Source of the DNA: Alphaproteobacteria bacterium
GTDB taxonomy: Bacteria > Pseudomonadota > Alphaproteobacteria > UBA828
Assembly: GCA_022823305.1 (NCBI GenBank)
Contig: JAJDXK010000101.1
Location: forward strand, 1 to 64,000
Reading direction: 5' to 3'
DNA length: 64,000 nucleotides
Part shown: positions 1 through 8,691 of the stretch, in pieces
Layout: the number at the start of each line of letters is the position of its first letter
Numbering within the stretch: position 1 is the stretch's first letter
Translations under genes and position numbers: made by a program
The notes under the pieces: model-generated
The model's input: only the letters and a program-made list of their open reading frames with translations
Databases searched by the model: none
Told to the model about the DNA's origin: nothing

Positions 1-370
1 TCACCAGCCTGATATCGCCGGGCGTGCCGATGTGGAAGGTCTCCGGCGCATAGAGCGCGGCGCCGGCGACGAGCACCGCGGCCAGCCCCACGAGGCTGTG
101 GAACGCGGCCACAAGCTGCGGCATCGCGGTCATGCGGATGCGGAGCGCGATCACCGTGCCGATCAGCCCGCCGACGACGATGCCGACGCCGATCCACAGG
201 TAGTCCTCGACTCCCGGCTGGCCCAGCGTCGTGCCGACGGCGATCACCATGCCGGCAATGCCGAAGAGGTTGCCGCTGCGCGCCGTCGAGGGGGAGGAGA
301 GGCCCCTGAGCGCCATGATGAAGCAGACACTGGCGATCAGATAGAGGATCGCCGCCAGGTTGGAGGTCAT
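1..370 (-). CDS. pntB: NAD(P) transhydrogenase subunit beta, N-terminal part (cut by window edge)
   Basis: Inner-membrane subunit of the proton-translocating NAD(P)+ transhydrogenase, which uses the proton gradient to reduce NADP+ with NADH. Only the first ~123 residues are inside the window. They form several hydrophobic helices beginning MTSNLAAILYLIASVCFIMALRG (first residues: MTSNLAAILY), and include the glycine-rich membrane stretch and a HIGTPGDIRLV segment typical of PntB. The NADP-binding domain lies outside the window. The gene follows pntAB by 12 bases and pntAA before that, all on the minus strand, the usual three-gene alphaproteobacterial arrangement. The start is the ATG whose complement is at 368-370. 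The family call is secure from both sequence and context. Confidence 0.93.
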   Translation of the reverse strand, partial: MTSNLAAILYLIASVCFIMALRGLSSPSTARSGNLFGIAGMVIAVGTTLGQPGVEDYLWIGVGIVVGGLIGTVIALRIRMTAMPQLVAAFHSLVGLAAVLVAGAALYAPETFHIGTPGDIRLV

Positions 371-382
371 GGAAAGAGCCGC

Positions 383-682
383 CTACTTCTTTTTCTTGAA
401 CATCTGCAGCATTCGCTGCGTGACCGTGAAGCCTCCGAATATGTTCACCGCGGCAAGGCCGACGGCGACCCCCCCCAGGATCTTGGCGACGCTGCCCTCG
501 GCCGGCGTCGCCGCCAGCAGCGCGCCCACGATGATCACGCTGGAGATGGCGTTGGTCACCGACATCAGCGGCGTGTGCAGCGCCGGCGTCACGCTCCACA
601 CCACGTAGTAGCCGATGAACACCGCGAGCACGAAGATCGTGACCGCGATGACCAGCGGGTGCAGCTCGAGCACGTGCTCCAC
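383..682 (-). CDS. pntAB: NAD(P) transhydrogenase subunit alpha, membrane part (PntAB)
   Basis: A 99-residue membrane protein, the separate small subunit that in enterobacteria is fused to the C-terminus of PntA. It carries about three transmembrane helices, including [20 protein letters not shown] near the start and an [20 protein letters not shown] helix near the end, then a lysine-rich tail (MFKKKK). It contributes to the proton channel of transhydrogenase. It sits between pntAA (stop only 2 bases upstream of its start codon) and pntB. Length and helix pattern match PntAB of split-subunit enzymes. Confidence 0.93.
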   Translation of the reverse strand: MEHVLELHPLVIAVTIFVLAVFIGYYVVWSVTPALHTPLMSVTNAISSVIIVGALLAATPAEGSVAKILGGVAVGLAAVNIFGGFTVTQRMLQMFKKKK

Positions 683-684
683 GG

Positions 685-1836
685 CTAGAGCTCCCCGCCC
701 TGGAGCGCCGGGTTCACGACCGCGCCGTCCTTCGTCAGCAAGGCTCCCCGTATCACCTCGTCCTCCCAGTCGATGGCGAGCGCGCCGTTCTCCTGGCTGA
801 TCATGGGCTTGATGAAGTTGAACAGGTTGCGCGCATAGAGCGTGCTGGTGTCGACCGGGACCCGGGCCGGGTAATTGGCGTGGCCGATGATGGTGACGCC
901 GTGGCGCACCACCACCTGGTCGTAGGCGCTGAGCGCGCAGTTGCCGCCGGTCTCCACCGCGAGATCGACGATCACCGAGCCGGGCTTCATGTCAGCGACC
1001 ATCGCCTCGGAGATCAGCTCCGGGGCGGGCCTGCCCGGAATCTGCGCGGTGGCGATGCAGATGTCCTGCTTCTTCAGGGTTTCGTGAATGAGCGCAGCCT
1101 GGCGCTGCTTGTATTCGTCGCCCATCTCGCGCGCATAGCCGCCGGCGGTCTCGGCTTCGCCGGCGTCCGCGTCGACGGAGATGAACTTGGCGCCGAGGCT
1201 CTCGACCTGCTCCTTGACCGCGGGGCGCACGTCGAAGGCCGAGACCAGGGCGCCGAGGCGCTTGGCCGTCGCGACCGCCTGCAGCCCGGCGACGCCGGCC
1301 CCCAGCACGACGACGCGGGCCGGGGCCACGGTGCCGGCGGCGGTCATCATCATGGGCAGGATGCGGCCGAAGCGGTCGGCGGCGTCGATCACGGCCTTGT
1401 AGCCGGCGATGTTGCTCTGCGACGACAGCGCGTCCATGGACTGGGCGCGGCTGATGCGCGGGATCAGCTCCATGGCGAAGGAGGTGACGCCGTGCGCCGC
1501 GTAGCGGTCGACCAGCTCGCGCTGCTGCAGCGGCGCCAGCAGGCCGACCAGCACCGCGCCGGGCCGCACCAGGGCGAGTTCGTCCAGCGCGTTCCCGTCG
1601 CTGAGCGGCGCGCGCACCTTGGTGACGAGATCGGCCTCGCCGTACACCGTCTTCGCATCGGGGACGATGTGCGCGCCGGCCTCGGTCAGCGTCTCGTCCG
1701 ACATCTGCGCGCCGGCGCCGGCGCCGCTCTCCACCAGCACCTCGACTCCGAGGTCCGTGAATTTCCTGATGGAATCCGGGGAGGCGGCGATTCGAGTCTC
1801 GCCTGGCACGATTTCCTTCGGAACCCCGATCCTCAT
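685..1836 (-). CDS. pntAA: NAD(P) transhydrogenase subunit alpha, NAD-binding part (PntAA)
   Basis: Cytoplasmic NAD(H)-binding domain I of transhydrogenase, related to alanine dehydrogenase; 383 residues from the chosen start. The N-terminus [15 protein letters not shown] is the family signature, and the RXXQ region [11 protein letters not shown] and the Rossmann motif [12 protein letters not shown] are both intact. The reading frame stays open a further 14 codons upstream, but the ATG at 1834-1836 gives the conserved N-terminus directly. It is first in a pntAA-pntAB-pntB operon with almost no spacing. This split layout (soluble PntAA, then PntAB) is typical of alphaproteobacteria, unlike the fused PntA of E. 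coli. Confidence 0.95.
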   Translation of the reverse strand: MRIGVPKEIVPGETRIAASPDSIRKFTDLGVEVLVESGAGAGAQMSDETLTEAGAHIVPDAKTVYGEADLVTKVRAPLSDGNALDELALVRPGAVLVGLLAPLQQRELVDRYAAHGVTSFAMELIPRISRAQSMDALSSQSNIAGYKAVIDAADRFGRILPMMMTAAGTVAPARVVVLGAGVAGLQAVATAKRLGALVSAFDVRPAVKEQVESLGAKFISVDADAGEAETAGGYAREMGDEYKQRQAALIHETLKKQDICIATAQIPGRPAPELISEAMVADMKPGSVIVDLAVETGGNCALSAYDQVVVRHGVTIIGHANYPARVPVDTSTLYARNLFNFIKPMISQENGALAIDWEDEVIRGALLTKDGAVVNPALQGGEL

Positions 1837-1966
1837 GCCTGCACCGACGACTCCGCCTGCCCGGGAGCGGCGCCACAATGCCCCGCCCGATGCGGTTTGC
1901 CAAGGCCCGGTTCGCGCATTCTCATGGGTACACTGGAGGACGGCGAAGCCGGGCCCGCGCCGCCGC

Positions 1967-3313
1967 TCAGGCGGCCTCGGGCACGCCGCAGCGCTCGAGC
2001 GCTGCCGCCTGTCGGCGCATCATCCGGGCGGCATCGAAGCCCGCGATCAGCTCCTCGTAGAGCCGGTGCCAGTTGAGCTCGGCCTTGAGGTGAAGGAAGA
2101 CCGAGCCGAGGCCGATCGCCGAGCGGTCGATCAGCACGAACTCGCGGGGCGGGGTGACGCCGCCGAGGCGGCGGATCTCCCGGTGCACCTTGGCTGCAAC
2201 CTCGCCGCCGTAGCGCGCATTCCCGGACTCGTCGATCAGGCGGGCGCGGTCGTCCACGAGCGGCCCGTAGATATAGCGGGCCCAGATGTCGAGCGCCTCC
2301 ACCATCTCGTTGGAGAGATCGCTGAAGCCCCAGGTCTCGTAGGCGTGCACCGCGAGGTCGCGGTCCTCGTCACGCACCGCGTGGTAGAGGTCGATGATGC
2401 CCCGCACGAAGCGGCTGTCGAACACGCGGATGCAGCCGTAGTCGAGCAGGTTGACCGTGCCGTCCTCGCGCACCGTGTAGTTGCCGAGGTGCGGGTCGCC
2501 GTGCAGCACGCCGTAGCGGTAGAGCGGCACGTACCAGGCGTTGAACATGTGCAGCGCGATGGCGTTGCGCCGCTCGGCCGCGGCCTCCCTGAAGTCGAGC
2601 AGGGGCGCGCCGTCGAGCCAGTTCATGGTGAGCAGGCGCCTGGTCGAGAGCGCGGCCTCGACCACCGGCACGCGCACGCCGGGCTCGTCCGCCAGCATCT
2701 CGCCGTAGAGGGCCATGTGTCCGGCCTCGCGCTCGTAGTCCAGCTCCTCGCGCAGGCGCGCCGCGATCTCGGCGTGTATCTCCCCGGTGTCGATGGCCCG
2801 GTCGTAGCGGGCATAGATCGCGAAGATCAGCTTGAGCTGGCGGATGTCCGCCGCCACGGCCGACGCCATGTCGGGATACTGCAGCTTGCAGGCGAGCGCC
2901 CTGTCGTCGTGTCCGGTGGCGCGGTGCACTTGGCCGAGGGAGGCGGCGGCGACCGCGTCGGTCTCGAAGGCGGCGAAGGCATCGCGCCAGTCGGGGCCGA
3001 GCTCGGCGGCCATGCGCCGCTTGACGAAGCCCCAGCCCATCGCCGGCGCCCTCGACTGCAGGGTGCCGAGCGCCTCGGAATATTCCTCCGGCAGGCCGCC
3101 GGGCACGGTCGCCAGCAGCTGCGCGACCTTCATCAGCGGTCCCTTGAGGCCGCCGAGCGCGCGCTTCAGCTCCTCGGCGTTGCGCTCGCGGTCGGCGGGC
3201 AGGCCGAGATAGCGCTGGCCGGCCATGCGGGCGGCGATGCCGCCGACCTGGGTGCCGACCCGCGCGTAGCGGCGCACGCGCCCGCTCAGCCTGTCGCTCT
3301 CCCGCTCCGGCAC
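1967..3313 (-). CDS. ABC1/AarF/UbiB family kinase-like protein
   Basis: A 448-residue member of the atypical kinase family that includes UbiB and COQ8/ADCK, whose members support ubiquinone synthesis or lipid metabolism and often have ATPase rather than protein kinase activity. Visible motifs are [18 protein letters not shown] (the place of the family KxGQ motif, here with A for G), the Ala-rich loop [11 protein letters not shown] that replaces the P-loop, catalytic HGDPHLGNY, and metal-binding LLDYGCIR (DYG in place of DFG). No long C-terminal membrane helices like those of enterobacterial UbiB are evident, so it is closer to the AarF/ADCK clade. It is separated from pntAA by 130 bases. The specific substrate cannot be told from the sequence. 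Confidence 0.87.
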   Translation of the reverse strand: MPERESDRLSGRVRRYARVGTQVGGIAARMAGQRYLGLPADRERNAEELKRALGGLKGPLMKVAQLLATVPGGLPEEYSEALGTLQSRAPAMGWGFVKRRMAAELGPDWRDAFAAFETDAVAAASLGQVHRATGHDDRALACKLQYPDMASAVAADIRQLKLIFAIYARYDRAIDTGEIHAEIAARLREELDYEREAGHMALYGEMLADEPGVRVPVVEAALSTRRLLTMNWLDGAPLLDFREAAAERRNAIALHMFNAWYVPLYRYGVLHGDPHLGNYTVREDGTVNLLDYGCIRVFDSRFVRGIIDLYHAVRDEDRDLAVHAYETWGFSDLSNEMVEALDIWARYIYGPLVDDRARLIDESGNARYGGEVAAKVHREIRRLGGVTPPREFVLIDRSAIGLGSVFLHLKAELNWHRLYEELIAGFDAARMMRRQAAALERCGVPEAA

Positions 3314-3621
3314 GGTGGCTACCTTGTCGCTTCCTCTTCAGGGGTCCGGGGTGGAGTCGTGGATCGATGCTCGCCGCCCGCCATCATAGCACCGGACCGA
3401 TCGGTGGCGGCCGACCGGCGGGAGCGGCCGTCGTGCATGGATGCGGGAACGTCCTGCCGCCCGTCAAGCGCGATCCGCCGCGATCACAATATCGCGATGC
3501 CGGCCACATAACCCTTTCCGTCGCCGCCCGTGTGCCCCATCATCGAGCTTGGCTTCGCGGGCCGCGCGGGAGGGTGCGGCTCCGTGGCCGAAACCGAGAA
3601 ACCAGCGAGGAGAGGCTAATC
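3314..3621. other. Intergenic stretch of 308 bases before the CNPC peptide gene
   Basis: The gap separates the divergently placed kinase-like gene (minus) from the CNPC peptide gene (plus), so it should contain both promoters. The only clear signal I find is the purine-rich GAGGAGAGG at about 3607-3615 just before the peptide start. No convincing sigma-70 box, RNA gene or repeat is visible. The reading frame of the peptide is open through much of this stretch, but without a better start. Confidence 0.5.
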
Positions 3622-3822
3622 ATGATCAAGGAGACCGTGATAGCTGTCAGCGTCGTCACCATGGCGGCGGGCGCCGCGCTTGCGCCCTCGGCCGTGTCGG
3701 CCGGCGAGCAGCCCATCGTCGTCGCATCGTGCAACCCCTGCAATCCGTGCGGAGGCTGCAACCCGTGCGAGGCTTGCAATCCCTGCAATCCCTGCAACCC
3801 GTGCAATCCTTGCGCGAGCTAG
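3622..3822 (+). CDS. Small secreted peptide with a cysteine every third residue (CNPC repeats)
   Basis: A 66-residue protein. Residues 1-27 form a signal peptide ([12 protein letters not shown], hydrophobic core, then PSAVSA before the predicted cut). The mature part is about 39 residues, and its last 30 contain ten cysteines at positions 37, 40, 43 and so on to 64, exactly one every three residues, mostly as Cys-Asn-Pro units with one GG and one EA variation. The start at 3622 is fixed by the GAGGAGAGG ribosome site at 3607-3615; a strong terminator follows 25 bases after the stop, so it is a single-gene transcript. A metal-binding or disulfide-rich periplasmic role (copper, zinc or iron-sulfur) is inference. 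No DUF692/MNIO modifying enzyme or metal transporter is adjacent. Not assignable to a named family by eye. Confidence 0.8.
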   Translation: MIKETVIAVSVVTMAAGAALAPSAVSAGEQPIVVASCNPCNPCGGCNPCEACNPCNPCNPCNPCAS

Positions 3823-3847
3823 GCGACTGACGCTATTCCATGTGGAG

Positions 3848-3878
3848 GGCGCCGCCCGGTGGGCGGCGTCTTCTTTTT
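3848..3878 (+). terminator. Rho-independent terminator after the CNPC peptide gene
   Basis: A 10-bp GC stem (3848-3857 with 3861-3870, one G-T pair) closes a 3-base loop and runs directly into a T-rich tract (TCTTCTTTTT). It lies 25 bases after the stop codon and isolates the peptide gene from acdS. Confidence 0.85.
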
Positions 3879-3978
3879 CGGCCTGCCGCTGCGCGCGGGC
3901 GCCCCGCGGTGGACGCGGCCCGGCCGCTTGTGGTGGGATTGAGGGTCACCGTGCCGGGCACGGCAGCGAGGGTCGCGA

Positions 3979-4992
3979 ATGCTGCAGAAGTTCGAACGCT
4001 ATCCGCTGACCTTCGGCCCCACGCCCATCGAGAAGCTGGGCCGGCTTTCCGAGCACCTGGGCGGCGCGGTGGAGCTCTACGCCAAGCGCGACGACTGCAA
4101 CTCGGGCCTCGCCTTCGGCGGCAACAAGCTGCGCAAGCTCGAGTACATCGTGCCCGACGCCATCGCGTCGAATGCCGACACCCTCGTCACCATCGGCGGG
4201 GTCCAGTCCAACCACACGCGGCAGGTCGCCGCCGTGGCCGCCAAGCTCGGCATGAAGTGCCGGCTGGTGCAGGAGAGCTGGGTGCCCTTCGAGGATGCGG
4301 TCTACGACCGCGTCGGCAACATCCTGATGAGCCGCGTCATGGGCGCCGAGATCGAGCTGGTCGACGAGGGCTTCGACATCGGCATCCGCGAGAGCTGGGA
4401 ACGCGCCATCGAGGACGTGAAGGCCAGGGGCGGGAAGCCCTATCCCATCCCGGCCGGCGCCTCGGTGCACAGGCTGGGCGGGCTCGGCTACGTCGGCTTC
4501 GCCGAGGAGGTGCGGGCGCAGGAGGCGGAGCTCGGCTTCGCCTTCGACTACATCGTCGTCTGCACCGTCACCGGCTCCACCCACGCCGGCATGCTGGTCG
4601 GCTTCGCTCGCGACGGGCGCGCCGACCGGGTCGTCGGGATCGACGCCTCGGGCACGCCGGCGCAGACCCGCGCCCAGGTGATGGAGATCGCCCGCAACAC
4701 CGCCGCGCTGGTCGAGCTTGGCCGCGACATCGCCGACGACGACCTCGTCCTGCTCGAGGACTACGCCCATCCCGCCTACGGCGTGCCGTCGGCGGAGACG
4801 AACGAGGCGATCCGCCTCGCCGCCCGCACCGAGGGGATGATGACCGACCCCGTCTACGAGGGGAAATCCATGCAGGGCATGATCGACCTCGTACGCAAGG
4901 GATACTTCCCGCCGGGGTCGCGCGTTCTCTATGCCCATCTCGGCGGCGTGCCGGCGATCAACGGCTACAGCTACGTCTACCGCAACGGCTAG
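3979..4992 (+). CDS. acdS: 1-aminocyclopropane-1-carboxylate deaminase
   Basis: PLP enzyme of 337 residues that opens ACC, the plant ethylene precursor, to 2-oxobutyrate and ammonia; common in plant-associated bacteria. The PLP lysine is K50 in [11 protein letters not shown], the cofactor/substrate serine is in GGVQSNHT (S77), and the catalytic pair Y293/E294 lies in [12 protein letters not shown] leucine (L321, AHLGGVPA) occupies the position that, with the glutamate, separates true ACC deaminases from D-cysteine desulfhydrases in this family. All key positions are one lower than in the 338-residue Pseudomonas enzyme. It is followed 45 bases later by an alpha/beta hydrolase gene on the same strand. 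True deaminase rather than desulfhydrase is well supported. Confidence 0.92.
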   Translation: MLQKFERYPLTFGPTPIEKLGRLSEHLGGAVELYAKRDDCNSGLAFGGNKLRKLEYIVPDAIASNADTLVTIGGVQSNHTRQVAAVAAKLGMKCRLVQESWVPFEDAVYDRVGNILMSRVMGAEIELVDEGFDIGIRESWERAIEDVKARGGKPYPIPAGASVHRLGGLGYVGFAEEVRAQEAELGFAFDYIVVCTVTGSTHAGMLVGFARDGRADRVVGIDASGTPAQTRAQVMEIARNTAALVELGRDIADDDLVLLEDYAHPAYGVPSAETNEAIRLAARTEGMMTDPVYEGKSMQGMIDLVRKGYFPPGSRVLYAHLGGVPAINGYSYVYRNG

Positions 4993-5037
4993 CCGGACCG
5001 GCGTGTCCGCAGGCGGGGTTCCATCCAGGAGGGTGAC

Positions 5038-5859
5038 ATGGCCGCTCAACGCACCGGCTCCTACGTCGAGGTCGCGCCCGGCGTCGACATCTACTACGAG
5101 GACGAGGGCGCCGGCGCCCCGCTGGTCCTGATCCCCGGCTGGACCTTCACCACCAGGGTCTTCGACCACCAGTTTGCCGCGTTCGCCGGCTCGCACCGGG
5201 TCATCTCCTTCGACCCGCGCAGCCACGGCCGCTCCACGGTGACGAGCGACGGCAACAACTACGCCACCCAGGCGGCCGATCTCGCCGCGCTGCTCGCGCA
5301 CCTCAAGGTCGAGAACCCGGTCATCCTGGGCTGGTCCGCCGGCTCGCTCGCCGGCTGGCACCACGTTCGCAACCGGGGCGCGAGCGGGATTCGCGGCTTC
5401 GTCTCCGTCGACATGCCGCCGCTCGGCATGAGCTGCGAGCCGGGCGACTGGGTCGAGGGGGCGATTCCCGATCTCGCCGGCTTCTTCCAGGGGGTGCAGA
5501 CCACCCAGGGCCAGCGCGGCGTGGTCACCTGGTACGCCGACAACGTCATGATCGAGGGCGAGATGTCGCCCGAGGTCACCGCCTGGGTGGTCGAGCAGTC
5601 GCTGGCGACGCCGCCGCTGATTGCCGCCAACCTCATCGCCGACGTCTGCTTCGCCAACTACCTGGAGGAGGCGAAGCGGGTGGACGCGGAGATTCCCTCC
5701 ATCTTCTTCGTCGCCGACCACTGGGCCGCGACCGCGCAGCCCTTCCTGGCGAGGCACTGCCCCAACTCGCGCGTGGAAGCCTTCGGCGGCCACATGATGT
5801 TCTGGGAGTATCCCGAGCGCTTCAACGCGGTGCTGGCGGAGTTCCTCTCCGCGCTCTGA
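5038..5859 (+). CDS. Alpha/beta-fold hydrolase
   Basis: Cytoplasmic serine hydrolase of 273 residues; no signal peptide is seen. Oxyanion-side motif LIPGWTFT, strand-turn FDPRSHGRS, nucleophile elbow LGWSAGSLAG with Ser100, and a C-terminal catalytic histidine in FGGHMMFWEYPERF. The acid is probably the Asp of FFVADHW. The sequence resembles haloperoxidase/esterase-type hydrolases acting on small molecules, but the substrate cannot be inferred. It starts 45 bases after acdS with a GGAGGGTG ribosome site, so the two are probably cotranscribed. Confidence 0.85.
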   Translation: MAAQRTGSYVEVAPGVDIYYEDEGAGAPLVLIPGWTFTTRVFDHQFAAFAGSHRVISFDPRSHGRSTVTSDGNNYATQAADLAALLAHLKVENPVILGWSAGSLAGWHHVRNRGASGIRGFVSVDMPPLGMSCEPGDWVEGAIPDLAGFFQGVQTTQGQRGVVTWYADNVMIEGEMSPEVTAWVVEQSLATPPLIAANLIADVCFANYLEEAKRVDAEIPSIFFVADHWAATAQPFLARHCPNSRVEAFGGHMMFWEYPERFNAVLAEFLSAL

Positions 5860-5877
5860 ACCTCTCGACCGCCGCGC

Positions 5878-6309
5878 TCAAGCCTCGACGATGGTGACGT
5901 TGCCGATCCAGCGCTGGCCGCGGCGTTCCAGCCGCTGCGGCACGTCCTCCGCCTCGTAGTCGGCTACGGGAACCGTTCCCCGCTCGATATCGAGCGGCGG
6001 CGACAGCATGTTCGCGTTGAGCACCGCATGGAGGCGGCCTTCGATCTCGCTCACCGCGGCGGTCATCACGCCGCAGCGGGCGCAGACGAGAAAGGTCGCG
6101 GTCTCGTGGCCGAAGGCGTAGCGGCTGACGCGCTCGGGCTGGGCCAGCATGATCGTGAGGCGGCCCGACGAGGCCGAGACGTAGAGGCTGCCGTGCTTCT
6201 GGCAGAAGCTGCAGCCGCAGTGGCGCGGCGAGAGGGCGGTGCCCTTCTCCACCTCGAGCGTGACCTCGATCGCGCCGCAATGGCAGGCGCCTTGCAGTTC
6301 GTTCGCCAT
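5878..6309 (-). CDS. GFA family (glutathione-dependent formaldehyde-activating-like) zinc protein
   Basis: A 143-residue protein of the GFA/CENP-V fold. Zinc-binding cysteines appear as CHCG near the N-terminus (QGACHCGAIEV), CGCSFC around residue 31 and CARCGV near residue 76, the standard pattern. Family members include Gfa, which speeds formation of S-hydroxymethylglutathione, but most members have unknown substrates. The start at 6309 is chosen because a GGAGGAAAG ribosome site sits 5 bases before it, although the frame is open upstream. It converges with the hydrolase gene and diverges from the methyltransferase gene. Confidence 0.85.
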   Translation of the reverse strand: MANELQGACHCGAIEVTLEVEKGTALSPRHCGCSFCQKHGSLYVSASSGRLTIMLAQPERVSRYAFGHETATFLVCARCGVMTAAVSEIEGRLHAVLNANMLSPPLDIERGTVPVADYEAEDVPQRLERRGQRWIGNVTIVEA

Positions 6310-6427
6310 CGGGCTTTCCTCCGCGGCGTCAGGACCCACATGAATCCATGGGCGATGTGCTGCAGGGGACCATCGCCCGACCCCCGCCGCAATACCAGGC
6401 GGCGATGAACGAATACGGGAGCGATCG

Positions 6428-7270
6428 ATGAGCCGCGATGAGTCCACGGGCGCGCCCGCGCCCACCTACACCATGGGCTACGGCCCCGAATTCCAGAAGA
6501 TGCTGGACCGGCGAAACGCCGCGATCAACGCGGCGCACCTGTTGCCGCACCTCGAGCCCGGCATGCGCCTGCTCGACCTCGGCTGCGGTCCCGGCACGAT
6601 TTCCGTGGGTCTGGCGCAGGCGGTGGCGCCCGGCGCGCTGCACGGCATCGACATGGAGGAGTCCCAGATCGAGGTCGCCCGCGCCGCGGCGACTGCCGGC
6701 GGACACGACAACGCGATCTTCCAGACCGGCGACGCGACGGACCTTCCCTTCGAGGACGCCTCCTTCGACGTGGCCCACTGCCACGCCCTGCTCAACCATG
6801 CTCCCGACACGCAGGCCGTGCTGGCCGAGGTCAGGCGGGTGCTGAAGCCGGGGGGTCTCTTCGCCGCGCGGGAGGTGTTCGGCGACTCGGCCTTCTTCGA
6901 GCCCGAGCTCGAGATCGGCGGTCTCGGCGACGACAGGGTATGGGGAACCTTCCTCAGACTGCTCGCCGCCAACGGCGGCCATCCCCAGATGGGCAAGGAG
7001 CTTCCGCGCGCGCTCGTCGATGCCGGGTTCAAGGATATCCGGGCGAGTGCGTCGTTCGAGGCCTACAGCAGCGCGGACGACCTCGCCTTCCTGCACGACC
7101 TGATCGTCGGCTGGTTCTTCTCGCCGGCGACCATCAAGGCGGCGACGAAGCTCGGGCTCGCGAGCCGGGAGCAGTTCGACGGCTGGCGCCGCTCGCTCGA
7201 CCGGTGGGTGGAGGAGCCCGGCGTCTTCGCCGCCTTCGCCTGGGGCGAGGCAATCGGGCGCAAGCCCTGA
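6428..7270 (+). CDS. Class I SAM-dependent methyltransferase
   Basis: A 280-residue methyltransferase of the UbiE/MenG-like type (Methyltransf_11/25). SAM-binding motif I is LLDLGCGPGTISVGLAQ, the acidic end of strand 2 is GIDMEESQIEVAR, motif II region GDATDLPFEDASFDVAHCHALLNH, and motif III EVRRVLKPGGLFAAREV. The C-terminal third is helical and probably recognises the substrate, which is unknown. It is transcribed away from the GFA gene. Immediately after its stop the base composition falls sharply, marking the edge of the AT-rich island. Confidence 0.88.
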   Translation: MSRDESTGAPAPTYTMGYGPEFQKMLDRRNAAINAAHLLPHLEPGMRLLDLGCGPGTISVGLAQAVAPGALHGIDMEESQIEVARAAATAGGHDNAIFQTGDATDLPFEDASFDVAHCHALLNHAPDTQAVLAEVRRVLKPGGLFAAREVFGDSAFFEPELEIGGLGDDRVWGTFLRLLAANGGHPQMGKELPRALVDAGFKDIRASASFEAYSSADDLAFLHDLIVGWFFSPATIKAATKLGLASREQFDGWRRSLDRWVEEPGVFAAFAWGEAIGRKP

Positions 7271-7283
7271 TCCCCTAACAAAA

Positions 7284-7619
7284 TTACTCCCGTTCCTGAA
7301 GTAGAAGCTTCTCAATCCGATCCAGATAGACCAGTATCTCATCCCGAGTCGAAGGATCGCAGATTCGAAGAATCCTCTTCGCAATCTCGACGGCATCCTT
7401 CCGAGGTATTGCAAGGGAAAGACTACTCGGACCTTCTTGATGACGAACTCCCAAGAATAGAGTATCTGGGTGGAGGCTCCTGTAAAGGTCCCAGTCTGTC
7501 AGACGAAGAAGTGGGACGTATCGGTGAGTCACTAAGGCGTGCTCGACTTCGCTGAAAGTCTCGAACGTCTCAACAGGCGTAGCATCGTTATCGCCGTTAC
7601 CATTGCTCTCATCAGACAT
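7284..7619 (-). CDS. Hypothetical protein, AT-rich island
   Basis: Unrecognised 111-residue soluble protein. The N-terminal ~25 residues are Asp/Asn/Glu-rich (SDESNGNGDNDATPVE) and probably disordered. The rest is predicted beta strands (YVPLLRLTDWDLY, TLFLGVRH, SLSLAIPRKDA) followed by two helices ending in a charged DRIEKLLLQERE. Codon use is much more AT-rich than in neighbours, suggesting transfer. The pattern of strands then an amphipathic helix after an Ala-Ile-Pro segment resembles the layout of the small gene at 8369, but I cannot show homology. Confidence 0.6.
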   Translation of the reverse strand: MSDESNGNGDNDATPVETFETFSEVEHALVTHRYVPLLRLTDWDLYRSLHPDTLFLGVRHQEGPSSLSLAIPRKDAVEIAKRILRICDPSTRDEILVYLDRIEKLLLQERE

Positions 7620-7644
7620 AACAGGCCTCCACGGATTAAGAGAG

Positions 7645-7962
7645 TTAATCTAACGAAGAACATGCTTTTTCAAAACGATCAGCGCCTCCAGAATACTCAT
7701 GTAAAAGGTAATTCGAAGCCAGCTTAACTGCTTGATCACCATATTTACGTATCAATTCTTCTGTTAGCAAACGCACTTCCAATTGAACCTTTATTCGTTG
7801 AGCATCTGAGGATGCAGCTAGATAAGCATCATTAGAATAACATTTCATAGCCAGAACATCCAAGATAACATCATCGGCAGTATGAGATTGAGCACTTGCA
7901 GAAGATACACAAACCACGGATGCCAGTGAGGCGATCCCCACGAAGCGGAGGATAGATCGCAT
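7645..7962 (-). CDS. Hypothetical small secreted protein, AT-rich island
   Basis: A 105-residue protein with a clear signal peptide: MRSILRFVGIASLASVVCVSSASA, cut before QSHTADD. The mature ~80 residues are mostly helical and contain two cysteines (in MKCYSND and FEKACSSLD) that could pair. The start at 7962 is preferred over one 22 codons upstream because it gives the signal peptide directly. Not recognised; the size, the helices and the paired cysteines recall small periplasmic proteins such as HdeA- or Rap-like immunity proteins, but this is only a resemblance. AT-rich codon use matches the neighbours in the island. Confidence 0.55.
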   Translation of the reverse strand: MRSILRFVGIASLASVVCVSSASAQSHTADDVILDVLAMKCYSNDAYLAASSDAQRIKVQLEVRLLTEELIRKYGDQAVKLASNYLLHEYSGGADRFEKACSSLD

Positions 7963-8368
7963 GGGATGTCTCCCGACCCTGGATGACCAACGATCCCGAG
8001 CCTGGCGCCGGGTCGTTGCAACAATCATCCAGAAAGGAGATGTCCCTGCCTATTCGCCCAAGCAGTGGGAGCTACCCATTGCCGGGTCAGGGCTGTTCTA
8101 TTCAGCAGGCGACCCGACTTGAGGCGGGTCTGAATGATTGTTGCAGGAGTGAGCATGACCATTAGCCCAGCTAATGTCAAGCAGAAAACACCTGAGAAGA
8201 GCTTATGCAAGGCGGTGGTACGCCTATTTGCCTAAACTCTTTCAGGGTTGATCAGGGAGAAAGTGGGAGAGGACGTTGAGTTCGCGGGACGGAGCATGGA
8301 CAGCACAAGAGGTGTATGGCAGGATGTCACTTGGGAGAACAATCCCGAAACATGAAAGGTGACGTACA
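7963..8368. other. Gene-free 406-base stretch with nested inverted repeats
   Basis: No convincing gene is present on either strand. It holds a 12-bp inverted repeat (8017-8028 and 8134-8145), a GACCCG/CGGGTC hairpin (8111-8116 and 8125-8130) inside it, and a small palindrome CATTAGC-cca-GCTAATG (8160-8176). The arrangement suggests a mobile-element remnant, a structured RNA or a regulatory region for the divergent small genes. Which of these is right cannot be told by eye. Confidence 0.45.
8017..8145. repeat. 12-bp inverted repeat pair bounding a structured 129-base segment
   Basis: TGCAACAATCAT at 8017-8028 is matched by its exact reverse complement ATGATTGTTGCA at 8134-8145. The segment between them is GC-richer than the surrounding island and contains its own hairpin at 8111-8130. 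It could be the ends of a short non-autonomous element, or the base of a long RNA stem. Confidence 0.55.
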
Positions 8369-8647
8369 ATGATTGAGTGTTTGCCACCATCCGGTCATAG
8401 CGGAACTCTACCTGAAGAATTCAAACAGTCCACGAACGACTTCATAAGTACGGACCGAATGACGGTACATCTTGACGAAGATGGCAGGAATATATTAGTA
8501 TGCTTAGGAGATAGGAGAACTGAAGATCATCGACTGATCTACGCGCTATCGCCGCCAGCAGCACATCAGCTATCCAAGCTCCTCAAGAATGCAGTAAAAG
8601 AGCATCTTAAGTTCGAACCTAACAAGCCTAAAGCCCACATCGCCTAA
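8369..8647 (+). CDS. Hypothetical protein, AT-rich island
   Basis: Unrecognised 92-residue protein. It has strands (MTVHLDEDGRNILVCLGD, HRLIYALSP) followed by a long helix AHQLSKLLKNAVKEHLKFE and a lysine-rich tail. The start is supported by AAAGGTGA at 8355-8362, seven bases before the ATG. A seven-codon frame (ATG at 8352 to TGA at 8370) ends across this start, so translation coupling is possible. Codon use is AT-rich like the other island genes and unlike pepM beyond it. Confidence 0.6.
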   Translation: MIECLPPSGHSGTLPEEFKQSTNDFISTDRMTVHLDEDGRNILVCLGDRRTEDHRLIYALSPPAAHQLSKLLKNAVKEHLKFEPNKPKAHIA

Positions 8648-8691
8648 TCCCCATCCCCAATTCTTGGCGGGGTCGCGGCCCGCACTCCGGG

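Noticed and set aside
3540-3806. Minus-strand frame reading a repetitive [10 protein letters not shown] protein
   Set aside because: It is the exact antisense of the CNPC repeat; the plus strand has the signal peptide, ribosome site and terminator.
7268-8665. Direct repeats as attachment sites at both edges of the AT-rich island
   Set aside because: Edges share only loose TGATCCCC/TAATCCCC similarity, too short and imperfect to call att sites; no integrase is present.
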